NCBI RefSeq assembly: GCF_040115645.1
Contig: NC_089542.1
Coordinates: forward strand, 7,732,397-7,796,396
DNA length: 64,000 nucleotides
DNA from: Euwallacea fornicatus
Taxonomy: Eukaryota; Arthropoda; Insecta; Coleoptera; Curculionidae
Direction of reading: 5' to 3'
Part shown: positions 1-10,523 of the stretch, piece by piece
Layout: each line of letters begins with the position of its first letter
How positions within the stretch are numbered: the stretch's first letter is position 1
The notes under the pieces: generated by a model
Database searches by the model: none
What the model was told of the DNA's origin: nothing
What the model saw: only the letters and a program-made list of their open reading frames with translations
Made by a program: the position numbers and the translations under genes

Positions 1-318
1 CGATTGTTCATCTGCAGCCACCTGCATTGGGGACGTAGGCCTTATTTTGTCTGTTGTTAATGCCTCATTTTTGCTAGAATCATCATCGGACCAGTCTTTT
101 AAAATTTGAACAATTTCGGGGTCGGTTTCAGCAATTTTATGGTCGGTTTCATGATTAGACTTTACTGTAGATGCTATAGCTTGTGTTGTTTTCTTTATTA
201 ACGACTTTTTACTGGCCCGTGGGATGATTTCTACATTAACAATACTCTCTCTTCTTGTGGACCGGGTTGATACTGTGCCCACCACTACAGGGAGGGTCTT
301 TTTCTTTTTTGGGGGCAT
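1..318 (-). CDS. 5' exon of an unidentified lysine-rich protein (partial, runs off the window)
   Basis: An ATG at 318-316 on the minus strand opens a frame that stays open for all 106 codons to the window edge. The N-terminus reads MPPKKKKTLPVVVGTVSTRS and is strongly basic at first, then acidic (a DWSDDDSS stretch near residue 76). The MPPKKKK start looks like a nuclear localisation signal and the Ser/Thr/Arg-rich stretch that follows suggests a disordered nuclear or chromatin protein; this is inference. I do not recognise the family. It runs in the same direction as the kinesin gene upstream, about 1.6 kb away. No splice donor can be placed with confidence, so the exon may continue past the window. 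Confidence 0.6.
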   Translation of the reverse strand, partial: MPPKKKKTLPVVVGTVSTRSTRRESIVNVEIIPRASKKSLIKKTTQAIASTVKSNHETDHKIAETDPEIVQILKDWSDDDSSKNEALTTDKIRPTSPMQVAADEQS

Positions 319-1907
319 GGTTTAAGGGACCCAAACCAAAAAGTATAAGATACTTTTATTTTGGGATCAAATGTGACGCTTCTGTCTGCAAGAGGACAAT
401 GTTTATTATGTTGGAGAATGAGATAGTCAAGTAAACGAAAAAATAAATTTTAATTCAGCTTACCTGATCATAACTAATTTAATCTTTAAAATATTGACTT
501 TGAAAATGAATTTCCCACACGGAAATAAATTTACTAAATCTTACAAACAATTGACATTTTACCAATCATAACCTATTTTTTTATATTAATATGGCTGCTG
601 GGGGTAACACTGCTCCTTGAGTATTCGAATTTCTACCGTTGAATGCCAAATTCAAAATATCAAAATTATTGTCTAATTTTAATTCCGGTTTCCTAATATT
701 CGTTTTGCCAGGATGCAACAATCGACAGTAATAAGAATACATTATATAAAAAAAAGGATTAGTTCCCACTCAGGGACTATATAGTCATTTTTTTTAAATA
801 TGCCATTTAACACCGAAATAGCATATGATTCTGATTCTCATCTTTCTTACACTGTCTCGAACATTAGGTGAAACTGAGACATAAATATACGACGTTGTCG
901 CGACTAAACTACAACTACGTTCATATGGTGGAAAGTTTAAATTTTCTTCGTTTTTTATCTATGAAAAACACTTAAATTGTGACGCAAACTGTGTAAATAA
1001 TCCTGGAAACTAAAAAGTGTTTCAGGTAAAACTTTGTTGGTTCTTACTACCTAAAATTAGATTTAAATATGAGTAAAACTTACCACCTATTACTAAGTAA
1101 TTCCATAAAGGAGAGGATACATATATGGATCATTTTATTGTTATAAATTAAATGCCTGCTACTTGTACATCTTCCGGTCTAGAAATAAGTAGACAACCAA
1201 ACAAAGCATATCGTTAACAAGGACAATGGAATAACTACATACAGAGTGCCTTTTTAAATGCGCTTACCATTAGTATTTCCGAACCGCCAAGAGTTAAAAA
1301 ATGAGTTGAGAAACAAGAAAAGGTTGCCATTTTTGAAGACTTGATATGCCATAAATGGCGTTACTAAATTATTTTTGGATTTTCAGAGGTAGTTTATAAT
1401 AAATATAAAATCAAGAAAAAGTACTTTTTTATATCAACTATTTTTCTTAAATGCAGACCTGGGATTTTTGGAACGTGCTTTTAACTCTTGAAAGATTAAT
1501 GTATCATTTAAATTTTTAAAATTTCATAAACTTTTTTTCCATAATCAATATTTTTGACGTTGGAAAAATCCATTAGAGTTAAATCCGAAGAATTACCAGA
1601 ATAATAAGTTTATGCTGTAGAGAAAAAAAGTTAACATGGAAAGTGTTTAACATTTTTTAAATAGACTGATAGTTTTTCAAATATCTTCAATTTAAATTTT
1701 CTCTCAATTTTATATATTGTGAAAAATCTGGAAAACTAAAAGCCATCTAGAGAAGCTTTTTATGCCAAATTAAAATAATCTAAAAATAACAACTTTTCCT
1801 CATTTAACATATTTTGTAACACTATGTTTCCGAGATAACAACAGTGGACGCCCTGCAACATATTAGAAATCTCCATTAAAAACACATATACACAATATAA
1901 ATAAAAA
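319..1907. other. Intergenic region between the partial gene and the kinesin gene
   Basis: AT-rich sequence without a convincing gene. It should contain the promoter of the minus-strand gene starting at 318 and the 3' UTR of the kinesin ending at 1908. A 62-codon minus-strand reading frame at 581-769 has fairly protein-like composition but no recognisable family, and I do not call it a gene. Confidence 0.5.
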
Positions 1908-4247
1908 TTAAGTGTCTAAATTAAAAGTTACAGCCTTTGGTTGTTTAACACTATTTAGTAGAGCGGTTTCAAACTTTTGTAATGCCTTATTAACTTTGGC
2001 ATACAACAAACATAGATTATTATCATTTTCCACTGGTTTGAGGTTCCCTAAAAGCCGGTAAATTTGGTTCATTGTAGAAACCATCTCAGTCTTTAAAGGT
2101 CCTTTCACTGAATTATTATTTTCCAGCCAATGCAAGTCGCTTAAAAAATCTCTAATATTTTCGTAACCGTTAGCACTTAAACTGTCCAACGAAACTAAGG
2201 CGTGTTTTCCTTTCACGTGATCCACTATTTTTAATTTATTTAAGTTAAAAGTACATATAAGCCCATTGTCATTGCACCACCGCTTTAACTTGTCAATAGA
2301 GTCTTCATTTTTTCCTGATTTTGTCAGCACTCCCTCAAGTTCTTCTAGAAAATTACTTCTAAATGGGGACAAACTGAGATCTTCATTAACAGTGTTCAAA
2401 ACTCTAACTTTTGACTCCAGTTCTGCCTTGTATTTCTCAGCCTCGGCAAGCTCCTTCAACTGACTCTGCCTACTCTCCATGAACCGTTGCTCCCAAACTG
2501 CTTGAGCCTCAAACAATTTACTTTCGGTTTCAGAAAGTTTGGCTTTAATTTCATCAACCTCCGAAGTATTATTACTACCATTTAAACTTAAAGAAGAACA
2601 GCCATAAGAGCTTCTTCTTTCATAATCCATTCGTAAGGCTCTCAGTCTTTCCACTTCTAATCGAAGTTCCCGTATAAGACGATCATGGGGGCTTTCATTT
2701 ATCCTTGCTCTGTTAATTATAGTTCTTGCTTGGCAGGCATATCTTAAAGTTGATAGGGTTTCTTCTAAATGGGTGCTTGCTGGGGATATTGTGGCTAGCA
2801 TACAGGTTAGAGAATTGCCTCCTAAGCTTTCCTGAAAATAAAAGAAGCATTTATAAGGGCACTTATTTGATATGAATAAAATTATGAGCAATATAAAGAA
2901 GAATATAGAGAGGAGATTCTTAAAATTAAACTTAACAATTGGTATATTTTTTTCTAAAAACAACTTCAGTTGCCTGCTCAAGCTGATAATAATCTCAGGT
3001 TATTCACTTAATACATTTAAATTTTAAAGTAAATGAAAATCCCAGAACTGATACACTGGTTCAATTAACACAAAATAATTTAAAAAAAAACATTACATAT
3101 CTGAACTTACCCTCAATAGCCAAGTCAACACTGAATCCCTATAGGGAATAAATTGGTTTTTCCTCCTCTCAGCCAATGCACTAATGCATTTTCCCAAAGT
3201 AAGCAATGACTTATTAATGGAAACCCCTTGTTTCATCCTTTCCTCTCCATTATATGATCCCCCTAATCTCTCACTACCCGCCAAATCTACTAAGCTCACT
3301 TTACTCCTCCGACTGTTGTCAGTGTCATCCAAACTTTTACTTTGGCCTATTTCTATTGAAAATATGCTGTGTGATCTGGATGAAAACTCATTCATTGAGG
3401 TACTAGCCACAGCTCTATTTTTATTACCCATAATAAGGAAACTTCGAAGCTCTGTATAGGAATTTACAGTATGTGTTGTTAAATCTACAATGTAAGGCCC
3501 TAAGATTGGGTGCTCCCTAACTTTAAGAGGAACTCTAATAGAATTTTGAGCAGGAGCTGCCAGCAAGTCATGTATTTTCTCATTGTAAATTTCAAAATAG
3601 CTTACTTCAATACTAACAACATACTCATTTTTAAGTTCCAAAGCTCTTTTAAAAAGCTCCCTGCAGAATCTTGGAGTCACTCCAGAAAAAACTTCTGAAT
3701 CAATATCACTTATATCACACATGTTTTTCCCCATCATACTATAACTTTTGCCAGACCCAGTTTGTCCATAAGCAAACAGACATGCATTAAACCCTTTAAA
3801 AGCACTGTTCAACAATGGGACTCCGATAGTCATAAAAACATCCTCCTGTTTGGCACACAAGGGGTGAGTTTCATCCACAGACCAAAACACATGATCATAA
3901 TTGAATGTATGATCTGTAGCTGTGTGTTGGTTAATATGTTTGGGAGGGCAAACTATAATCTGCTTCTCTTTAACACGAACCATATCCTCAGAGCCAACAA
4001 CTGCGAGTTCCAAAGCATTCATTGGGCGTATTCTCACTGCAACTGTTAAGTTGGATTCTTCATCAATTCTCTCTTTGGTACTCTTCGGGTGGGTTTTAGG
4101 GGTTTCTAAAACAACTTTGGAAAAACATTCAGGGGTACCGGCAGAAGGTTGTTGGGGCCTTGGAGTTTTGGGGGTTGAGAATATACTGGAAGGGGTTGAC
4201 AAAACGCGTTTTCTTGGGGTAAAACTTTTTGCGGGTGAGGTGGACAT
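1908..4247 (-). CDS. Kinesin motor protein, KIF14/nebbish-like (two exons)
   Basis: Microtubule motor ATPase expected to act in mitosis and cytokinesis, as KIF14 and Drosophila nebbish do. Exon 1 is 4247-3111 (379 codons), the intron is 3110-2832 (GTAAGT...CAG, 279 nt, phase 0) and exon 2 is 2831-1908, giving 686 residues. The motor domain (about residues 66-435) has a P-loop GQTGSGKS at 161-168, switch I NEFSSRSH at 286-293 and switch II DLAGSE at 321-326. The splice falls just before the conserved ESLGGNS motif. A 60-residue Ser/Thr/Pro-rich head precedes the motor, and a short coiled coil and a C-terminal tail follow. I see no FHA domain, which KIF14 proteins usually carry, and the protein is shorter than KIF14 or nebbish, so further exons or another kinesin-3 type are possible. 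The start is the first ATG and has no competing upstream Met in frame. Confidence 0.92.
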
Positions 4248-4463
4248 GACTGACAGCTGAAATTTACCGAAAATTGCTGAATTTCAAACTTATACTAATT
4301 GTGAAAAATGTTGAAAATACATTATTATCATTGTAAAATTTCGAACATTGTTTGAACTTTTAAAAACGTCCGTTAATTTAACCAAAGACTTCCAAAGTAT
4401 ACTGCTCATGACCATTGGTTTACGTTGGCAACTTTGAATTGCGAAAGTGGAGGGGATATGAAC

Positions 4464-4658
4464 ATCGATATTGTCGTTACTGGTATTTTGTAAGTTCGGC
4501 GCATGACGAAAATAAGACGCGTTTTCAAAATTATACATTTTTAGACGTTCGGCATATTGCTCATAAGTACAGCACCTCTACTATATTGGTACTTTATTCA
4601 TACCACTATCGATATTTAGTATCCATACTCAATTAGCCACATTTTGGTGGCATCGATA
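4464..4658. promoter_or_regulatory. Cluster of DRE-like TATCGATA/ATCGATA boxes
   Basis: ATCGATA occurs at 4464-4470 and 4652-4658, and the full palindrome TATCGATA, the insect DNA-replication-related element bound by DREF, occurs at 4607-4614. The cluster lies 217-411 bp upstream of the kinesin start codon. DRE boxes are typical of growth and cell-cycle genes in flies, which fits a mitotic kinesin. The link is inference from motif and position. Confidence 0.4.
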
Positions 4659-5161
4659 CAATAAAAACTTCTTTTCTGGAATTTCTGAATTTGGAATGAC
4701 GTTCGGCCAAAATTATGTGAGGATTTATCTTTTTATTAAGAATTTTCTCTCTTCCCCCCTTTCTCTCGAACTCTTTTCTCTCATTTTGAATTTTCAGATA
4801 TATAGCGCTGTAAAAACTAATGCAATACATTTATAACTTTCATAAATCTAATATTATAAAAAAAAATGTTTAAACACGTACATATATTTTTTTTTTTAAT
4901 AGAAATGGTAGACAACCAAGAATACAACAGTTTAAAATTTTTTTCATTTTTTATTATTAACGTCTTAAATTAAAACAAATTTGAAAATGTTCACTTTTGT
5001 AGGAGGAAAATGACAAAAAGAGTAAATCTATGATTCCAATAACAGTGAAAACATTCCAACGCTATATTAATTGTCGATATTTGATTCAGTCTTAAATCAG
5101 CTGATTTAAAAATGTCTTTTCTTTGATTGGCTAGCTTACTTGAATGTCTATCAAATTCCTA

Positions 5162-5180
5162 CCAATCAGAGGTTTCCACA
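5162..5180 (+). promoter_or_regulatory. ER-stress-element-like site (CCAAT-N9-CCACA)
   Basis: CCAAT at 5162-5166 is followed after exactly nine bases by CCACA at 5176-5180. The ER stress element consensus is CCAAT-N9-CCACG, so only the last base differs. It lies about 40 bp upstream of a TATA-like box and 140 bp upstream of the ATG of an ER co-chaperone gene, which is where such a site would act in the unfolded protein response. Confidence 0.5.
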
Positions 5181-5319
5181 TGCTTTTCGGTTGTCTTCAA
5201 TTGACGTTAATACATTTTCGTATATAAATTTCTTACACCAAAATTCGTCATTTATTCAATAAAACCTTTTATAAATTACTATGAGTTTTTAAAGTAAAGT
5301 CACTTGAAGCCCTATTACG

Positions 5320-6562
5320 ATGAACTCAACGTGGCACTTTATATTTTTGTTCCATATCTTGCTTGCTGGGATTGTTTTTGCTGGAAGGGACTTCTATAAC
5401 ATTTTAGGAGTTTCAAAGTCTGCTAGTTTACATGATATTAAAAAGGCCTATCGGCGGCTGGCCAAGGAATTGCACCCAGATAAAAATCAAGATGACCCTG
5501 AAGCGTCTCAGAAATTTCAGGACCTTGGGGCTGCCTATGAGGTGCTTTCTGATGAAGAGAAACGTAAAAAGTATGATCGTTGCGGGGAGGACTGCTTACA
5601 AAAAGATGGGATGATGGATGGAGGCATGGATCCTTTTGCCAGCTTTTTTGGGGACTTTGGCTTCCATTTTGGAGGTTCAGATCAAAGGAACGAAGCACCC
5701 CGGGGGGCGGATCTTGTCATGGACATTTTTGTTACACTGGAGGATTTGTATACTGGGAATTTCATTGAAATAACTAGAAATAAGCCTGTAATGAAGCCAA
5801 CCCATGGAACAAGGCAGTGCAACTGCAGACAAGAAATGATTACAAAGAGCTTAGGACCTGGACGGTTCCAAATGATGCAACAAACTGTTTGTGATGAATG
5901 TCCAAATGTTAAGCTTGTAAATGAGGAACGGACTTTAGAAATGGAGGTGGAGCCTGGTGGGTTTCTAAATTCTAATTGTTATATTTTTTGTAAACTGAAT
6001 TATTTGTTAGGCATGATTGATGGCCAAGAAACTAAGTTTACCGCAGAGGGAGAACCTCATCTTGATGGTGAACCTGGCAACCTTGTCTTAAAAATCAAAA
6101 CACAACCTCATCCAATATTCGAAAGAAGAGGTGATGACCTCTATACTAACATTACAATTACTCTTCAAGTAAGTTAAATTTTTAATAATATCAATAATTT
6201 TTAAATTAACTCTCTCTAGGATGCATTGGTGGGATTCACCATTGAATTACAACATCTTGATGGTCACATGGTCTCAGTAACCAGAGATAAGATTACTTGG
6301 CCTGGTGCCAGAATTCGGAAGAAAGGGGAAGGGATGCCTAATTATGAAAACAATAACCTTCATGGCACTCTTTTCATTACTTTTGATGTGGAGTTCCCCA
6401 AGCAGGAGCTCAGCATAGAGGAAAAAGACTGTAAGATATTATTTTATGGCTGTAATTATTTATACATATATATCTATCTATATATTTGTTTTTTTAGCTA
6501 TAAAGAAAATCCTAAATCAAAGTTCCAATAATCGAGTATACAATGGGCTTAATGGGCACTGA
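5320..6562 (+). CDS. DNAJB11: DnaJ homolog subfamily B member 11 (ERdj3), ER-lumen Hsp40 co-chaperone
   Basis: Stimulates the ATPase of the ER Hsp70 BiP and holds unfolded secretory clients. Exons are 5320-5956, 6011-6168, 6220-6430 and 6498-6562, with introns of 54, 51 and 67 nt, all GT-AG. The spliced product is about 356 residues, close to the usual 358. Residues 1-22 form a signal peptide; the J domain spans about 24-90 with HPD at 52-54; a Gly/Phe-rich linker follows; then two beta-sandwich client domains with a CNC...CDEC cysteine region typical of ERdj3. The C-terminus YNGLNGH resembles the usual ending. The first intron (5957-6010) is divisible by three and has no stop, so unspliced RNA still reads through. 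The Drosophila counterpart is shriveled. It is divergent from the kinesin gene. Confidence 0.95.
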
Positions 6563-7526
6563 AAGCAGTTTTAAATATTTTAGATTATATTTAGTTTGTG
6601 GTTGGTTTGAGCCCCTTCTGTATATAAAGTGTATGCATTTCTGTATGTGTGAGCTAGTTGATTTTTTATTTATTTAAATATAAGTGTAAGCACCTAAGAG
6701 GACTTAAAATCGTTGCAACAATTTTATTTGTAAATTATTTGTATAATACAGTTACTGAATTATTGTGTTGTGTTTTGCTTATTGTTAGGGATGGAAAAGA
6801 TATCAGCAAAATCTTTCCCCAAATTCTCCATAATATGTATTTTGAAAGAACTTCAACAATATTTTGGTTCTATGATCTGAAAAAATATAACATACATTTT
6901 TTGATGAGATTTTCGCTAAATTTGCGTTTTTTCTTCCTTAAAACTCAATCACTTTTCACATAGCAATGTAACTCAATAGCACATAATTTTGGTCTTTCGT
7001 CTTATATTTGTTTGGCAAATTTGCATATTCAGTATTTTCAAATTTCATATAACGTTTTTACATTTTTCATTATTAGTTTTAATTCTTCAAGCGGGCGACC
7101 AAATATTATCGATTTTGTGGTCCTACCAGTTGAATGAGTTTTGAGAAAATTTTTTTATTTCTGTATTATTTTTATGGTCCTTTTCGGAAAACATGAGCAG
7201 CCTTTTTTGATATTTTCAGTTAGACTAATTCAGGATAATTTGTGAGCATTCCTATATTATTTTTGGTTCTTAGAGTTTTTAATAACACAAATAAATTGTA
7301 GCAGCTGAATATGTACAGGGTCTATTATGAAAAGAAATGAAATAGTCAAAACCCTCAGGGAAAATCAATTTTAATGAAACAGTTTTTTTTATAAACTAAC
7401 AACCAAATAGAGTAGGTAATTATCGAAAAACTACACAAATTTGTTCTTACATTAAACCTAATTATCTTATATGAAAATAAATTTTAATTTTTAATAAAAA
7501 AAATTAGAATTAATAAGAAAATTTTA
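6563..7526. other. 3' flank of the DnaJ gene, no gene seen
   Basis: AT-rich sequence with several short reading frames and no recognisable domain. It should include the DnaJ 3' UTR. No good AATAAA lies close behind the stop; the nearest clear one is at about 7288. Nothing else is supported. Confidence 0.4.
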
Positions 7527-7920
7527 GATCGAACATCAACCATCAGTATCATTTCTTAAGGAGCTAGAACAAGTTCCTATTTCAATAATACTAATAGAAG
7601 ATGAGCTGGATGAGGTCCTGCACAAAGTATTATTTGACGATGGTTTATCAAATTCTATCTGTTCAAAAAGTCTTCAGAAGCCTCAACAATCACCAATAAT
7701 GGTGAAAGATGAAATAGAAGAGGCACTAAGGAATTTAAAGAATTCCTTATGTACTATTGAGAGCCATGATGATAATAGTTATGGTGCTCAAAAATGTGTA
7801 ATTGAAAAAGATGAGTGACAGAAAGACGCAATGGAGGAAAAAGAAAAATACTAAGAAGAAAGAGCAGGCTATTGGAAAAACACCAAAAACGCATAATTTC
7901 GATCGAACTTGATTTCCTTT
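7527..7920 (+). pseudogene. Decayed gene copy 1 of an inverted pair (unknown acidic/coiled-coil protein)
   Basis: From a splice-acceptor-like TTTTAG at about 7526 the plus strand reads open for roughly 97 codons to a TGA at 7816-7818, with blocks such as DELDEVLHKVLFDDG, SPIMVKDEIEEALRNLKN and IESHDDN. After the stop, another frame carries a basic coiled-coil-like stretch (RRKSRLLEKHQKR). The same two blocks in the same order occur on the minus strand at 8450-8870, so the similarity is at protein level and the frames were once coding. I do not recognise the family. The basic C-terminal helix resembles the tails of Myb/SANT-like DNA-binding proteins, which is a weak inference. Confidence 0.5.
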
Positions 7921-8003
7921 TAAAAGGAAAAATCAACAAATTAAGAAAAAAATTTATAGTTAAAATAATAGGATTTTTGAAAATATACAATTATGGATTG
8001 TGT

Positions 8004-8280
8004 GTCCCAGCTTTCATCAACTGGTGGGTTGGAAGGAGGACTTGGATAGACAACTGGTTGACTTGATCCCATGCCCCAATTCTCTTCATTTGTTGGGATG
8101 GAAGAAGTTTTCGGATGTATGGCTGGTTGATTCGATTTCATGTTCCAGATCTCTTCATTCGATGAGTTGGAAGGTGGTCTCGGACAGACGATTGATTGAC
8201 TCGATCTCATACCTCAGCTCTTATGATAGGGTTGGTAGGAAAGAAAACGCTGAGACGACTGGTTTGCTGTTCATATATGC
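8004..8280 (-). repeat. 69-bp coding minisatellite (23-residue Pro/Ser-rich units)
   Basis: On the minus strand three units of exactly 23 codons follow one another: 8210-8142 (MRSSQSIVCPRPPSNSSNEE...), 8141-8073 and 8072-8004. They share the pattern M-x-S-x-Q-P/S, then Pro/Ser-rich, then N/D-E-E/S-x-W. A fourth, frameshifted unit is visible upstream to about 8280. The tract lies between the two inverted gene copies and may be an exon of the same decayed gene. The frame is open across 7941-8210. Confidence 0.55.
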
Positions 8281-8449
8281 TTTACAAAAAAATGAGTTAC
8301 ATCTTTTTTACAGTTTTCTTTTTCTGATTTCCTCCTGAATCGTTTCTTCTTCATTTATGTTTGAATAAATTTCGATTAATTTTCTTTTTTTTTAATTGCT
8401 GAAGTTTAAATAGGGTTTCGAGATCCTTTATTTTATTTTTGCCAATTTC

Positions 8450-8870
8450 ATAGATTGTTTGATCGAAGTCATGCGTTCTTGGTGTTTTTCCACCGACCTG
8501 CTCTCTCTTCTTAATATTTCTCTTTTTACTTCATTGCGTCTTTCTATCGCTCATCTTTTTCAAACACCCATTTTTGAGCATCATAAATATTATTATCGTG
8601 GCTCTCAATAGCACATGAAGAATTCTTTAAATTCCTTTGAGCCTCTTCTATTTCATCTTTCATCATTATTGGTGATTGTTCAGGATTCTGAAGCCTTTTT
8701 GAACAGATAGAATTTGATGAGCCATCGTCTAATAATGCTTTGTGCAGGACCTCATCCAGCTCATCTTGCACTATTATTGGTGAAATTGAAACTTGTTCTG
8801 GCTCCTGAAGAAGTGATACAGATGGTTGATGGTCGGGCTTCTTTTGAAACTTTTTTTCAAAAACATAATG
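8450..8870 (-). pseudogene. Decayed gene copy 2 of the inverted pair
   Basis: The minus strand from about 8870 down to a TAG at 8544 encodes the same blocks as copy 1 (HQPSVSLLQEPEQV, DELDEVLHKALLDDG, SPIMMKDEIEEA, NLKNSSCAIESHD). Beyond the stop, in another frame, it continues with the same basic block (ESRSVEKHQERMTS) down to about 8450. No start codon lies in frame at the upstream end. Copy 2 is about 70 percent like copy 1 over the acidic block by eye. The shared stop-plus-frameshift arrangement suggests the two copies either lost the frame at the same place or had a splice site there. Confidence 0.5.
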
Positions 8871-9158
8871 TTATTTTATATTGTCCGTACCATCATTAAA
8901 TAGTCTTTTAAAAAATTAAACGTTTGGTTCACTATTTATCTTATAATACAATGAATTAAATAACTTTTGGACTTACTACGTTTTGCAGAGGAAACTGAAA
9001 TGATACCAGACTCTTCGATCCTAGCGTATTTATTCAACATCAATATAAAAAATATAAAAAATTGATTACCACCTGAAGTGGTTTAATACGTTAATCACCA
9101 ATTAAGCAATATTGCATGATGGGATTTCTCATTAAATGGTCGGTCACATATTAATATA
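8871..9158. other. Spacer, nothing recognised
   Basis: AT-rich sequence between the inverted gene pair and the next transposon. No reading frame of note. Confidence 0.4.
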
Positions 9159-9432
9159 CTAGGTGATTCAAGAAAGTGACTCGTTCTTATAACTTTTTTG
9201 TTTTTAAACTTGGAAAGTTGAAATTTGGAGGAAAGCTATATGAGAATAGAGGCGATTGATTGAAATTAATGAGGTTTATCTAGCCCTACCGGTTTAACCG
9301 GAAATCACCTCAACTTTCGATTTTTAAATTTAATGTCCTATAAATTTTTACATTTTTGGAAACTAATATTCCTTTTCAGTCTAAAAATACGTAATTTTAA
9401 AAAATATATTTTGTTTTGTGAACAAATTTGAT

Positions 9433-9739
9433 ATGGTAGTATTCGAAGAATATCGTGAAAGGCTTTCCGATGTTGTGCGACTCTATGCATGAAGGTTTCC
9501 TCTTAGAAACCATTCAGGGCACCACTATTTTAAAACATTAATAAATAAAATAAAAACGGGAAATGCTAACGAAGAAGACTTTATTATCAGTGAAGACAAT
9601 GAAATCAATGTTTTATTTATGGTGTAAGTTAATCCGAGTACATCAATTCGTGAGATAGATCTAGAATGTGAGATTAGCTATTCGTTAGAGCGTCGAGTTT
9701 TGAGAAAACTTCTGCATTTTTGTAATTATCAAGAAGTCA
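9433..9739 (+). pseudogene. N-terminal transposase fragment (long-TIR DD41D-type family)
   Basis: The frame from ATG 9433 reads MVVFEEYRERLSDVVRLYA, then stop, RFPLRNHSGHHYFKTLINKI and, after another stop, NPSTSIREI...RVLRKLL. The layout (short acidic N-terminus, YxxRFP motif, 'NP-TSIR' helix-turn-helix start) matches the N-terminal DNA-binding part of the other long-TIR transposases in this window. It has at least two in-frame stops and ends abruptly at 9739, where the antisense C-terminal piece begins. Confidence 0.55.
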
Positions 9740-9900
9740 TTAACTGAGATGTTCAAAATGACTACCTTGTTGTTTTCGGCAAGCAAAAGCGTTTTAAACT
9801 GTTTTCCTCAACGTTGTCCAATTGATTTGGTGTAATATTATTTATCGCCCTTTGAACTTTTTCTTTTAATTCTTCCCGATTATTAGAAGGAGTGACGTAA
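9740..9900 (-). pseudogene. C-terminal transposase fragment, antisense to its N-terminal partner
   Basis: The minus strand reads NREELKEKVQRAINNITPNQ, then after one frameshift CRKQQGSHFEHLS and a stop at 9742-9740. The ending matches the G-x-FEHLL C-terminus of the neighbouring family members. It abuts the sense N-terminal fragment tail to tail, so the element has suffered an internal inversion or a join of two copies. Confidence 0.55.
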
Positions 9901-10523
9901 ACTTATACTTTTATATAATTTAATAAAACATTTCTACAAATAGAAATATTTTAATCTTTTGACTTGTCATTTGGAAGGAGGCACGTTTTTTTTTAATTCG
10001 CATGTTTTTAATGAATTAACAGTTCATTTCTAAATGAACATATGCTTCGTTTGGTAACAAAAAATCCAGGAAAAAATAGTTTTTTAGAAAGTCGCAATGA
10101 GCCATCAGGTTGCCATTTGAAAAATGGAAGGTAAATGGGAAAACTGTTTTTGGGTGTTGAATTGCTTATAAAAGAAAAAATATTCAGTTAAATGACAAAT
10201 TAGTATTTTTTCATGTAATTCTAGCCTAAATTGTGTCTAATATGTATGTCTTAGTGGCGTAGCTAGACATGAAAAAACTACAAAAAATATATAATTTTTA
10301 GATAAAAAATTAGTTCTAGATTTCAAAAATGTAAAAATGTATGGGGCATTACATTTAAAAATCGAAAGTTGAGATAATATCTGGTTAAACCGGAAGTGCT
10401 AGATAAACTCCATTAACGTCAATTAATCGGCTCAATTCTCACATAGCTTCCCTTCCAATTTCAACTTTCTAAGTTTAAAAACAAAAAAGTTATAAAGGCG
10501 AGCCATCTTCTTGAATCACCCGG

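Larger units (their letters stand above)
4248..5319. promoter_or_regulatory. Divergent intergenic region between the kinesin and the DnaJ gene
   Basis: The kinesin (minus) and DNAJB11 (plus) start codons face away from each other 1072 bp apart, so this region must serve both promoters. It contains three ATCGATA boxes near the kinesin side. Near the DnaJ side are two CCAAT boxes (one inverted at about 5126, one direct at 5162) and a TATATAAA at 5221-5228, about 92 bp upstream of the DnaJ ATG. The minus- and plus-strand frames at 4290-4830 look like chance. Confidence 0.5.
9159..10523. mobile_element. Defective TIR transposon (CCGGGTGATTCAAG ends) with inverted transposase pieces
   Basis: Long imperfect inverted repeats of about 240 bp start with (C)TAGGTGATTCAAGAA on the left and CCGGGTGATTCAAGAA on the right, flanked by TA. 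They share inner blocks such as GGTTTAACCGGAA. Inside are an N-terminal transposase piece on plus and a C-terminal piece on minus. A 558-bp internally deleted relative sits at 19383-19940. Confidence 0.75.

Noticed and set aside
581..769. 62-codon minus-strand frame upstream of the partial gene
   Set aside because: Plausible composition but no family, no splice context and no supporting neighbour.
5438..5768. Frames on minus and in other plus frames inside the DnaJ exon
   Set aside because: Shadows of the DNAJB11 coding sequence.
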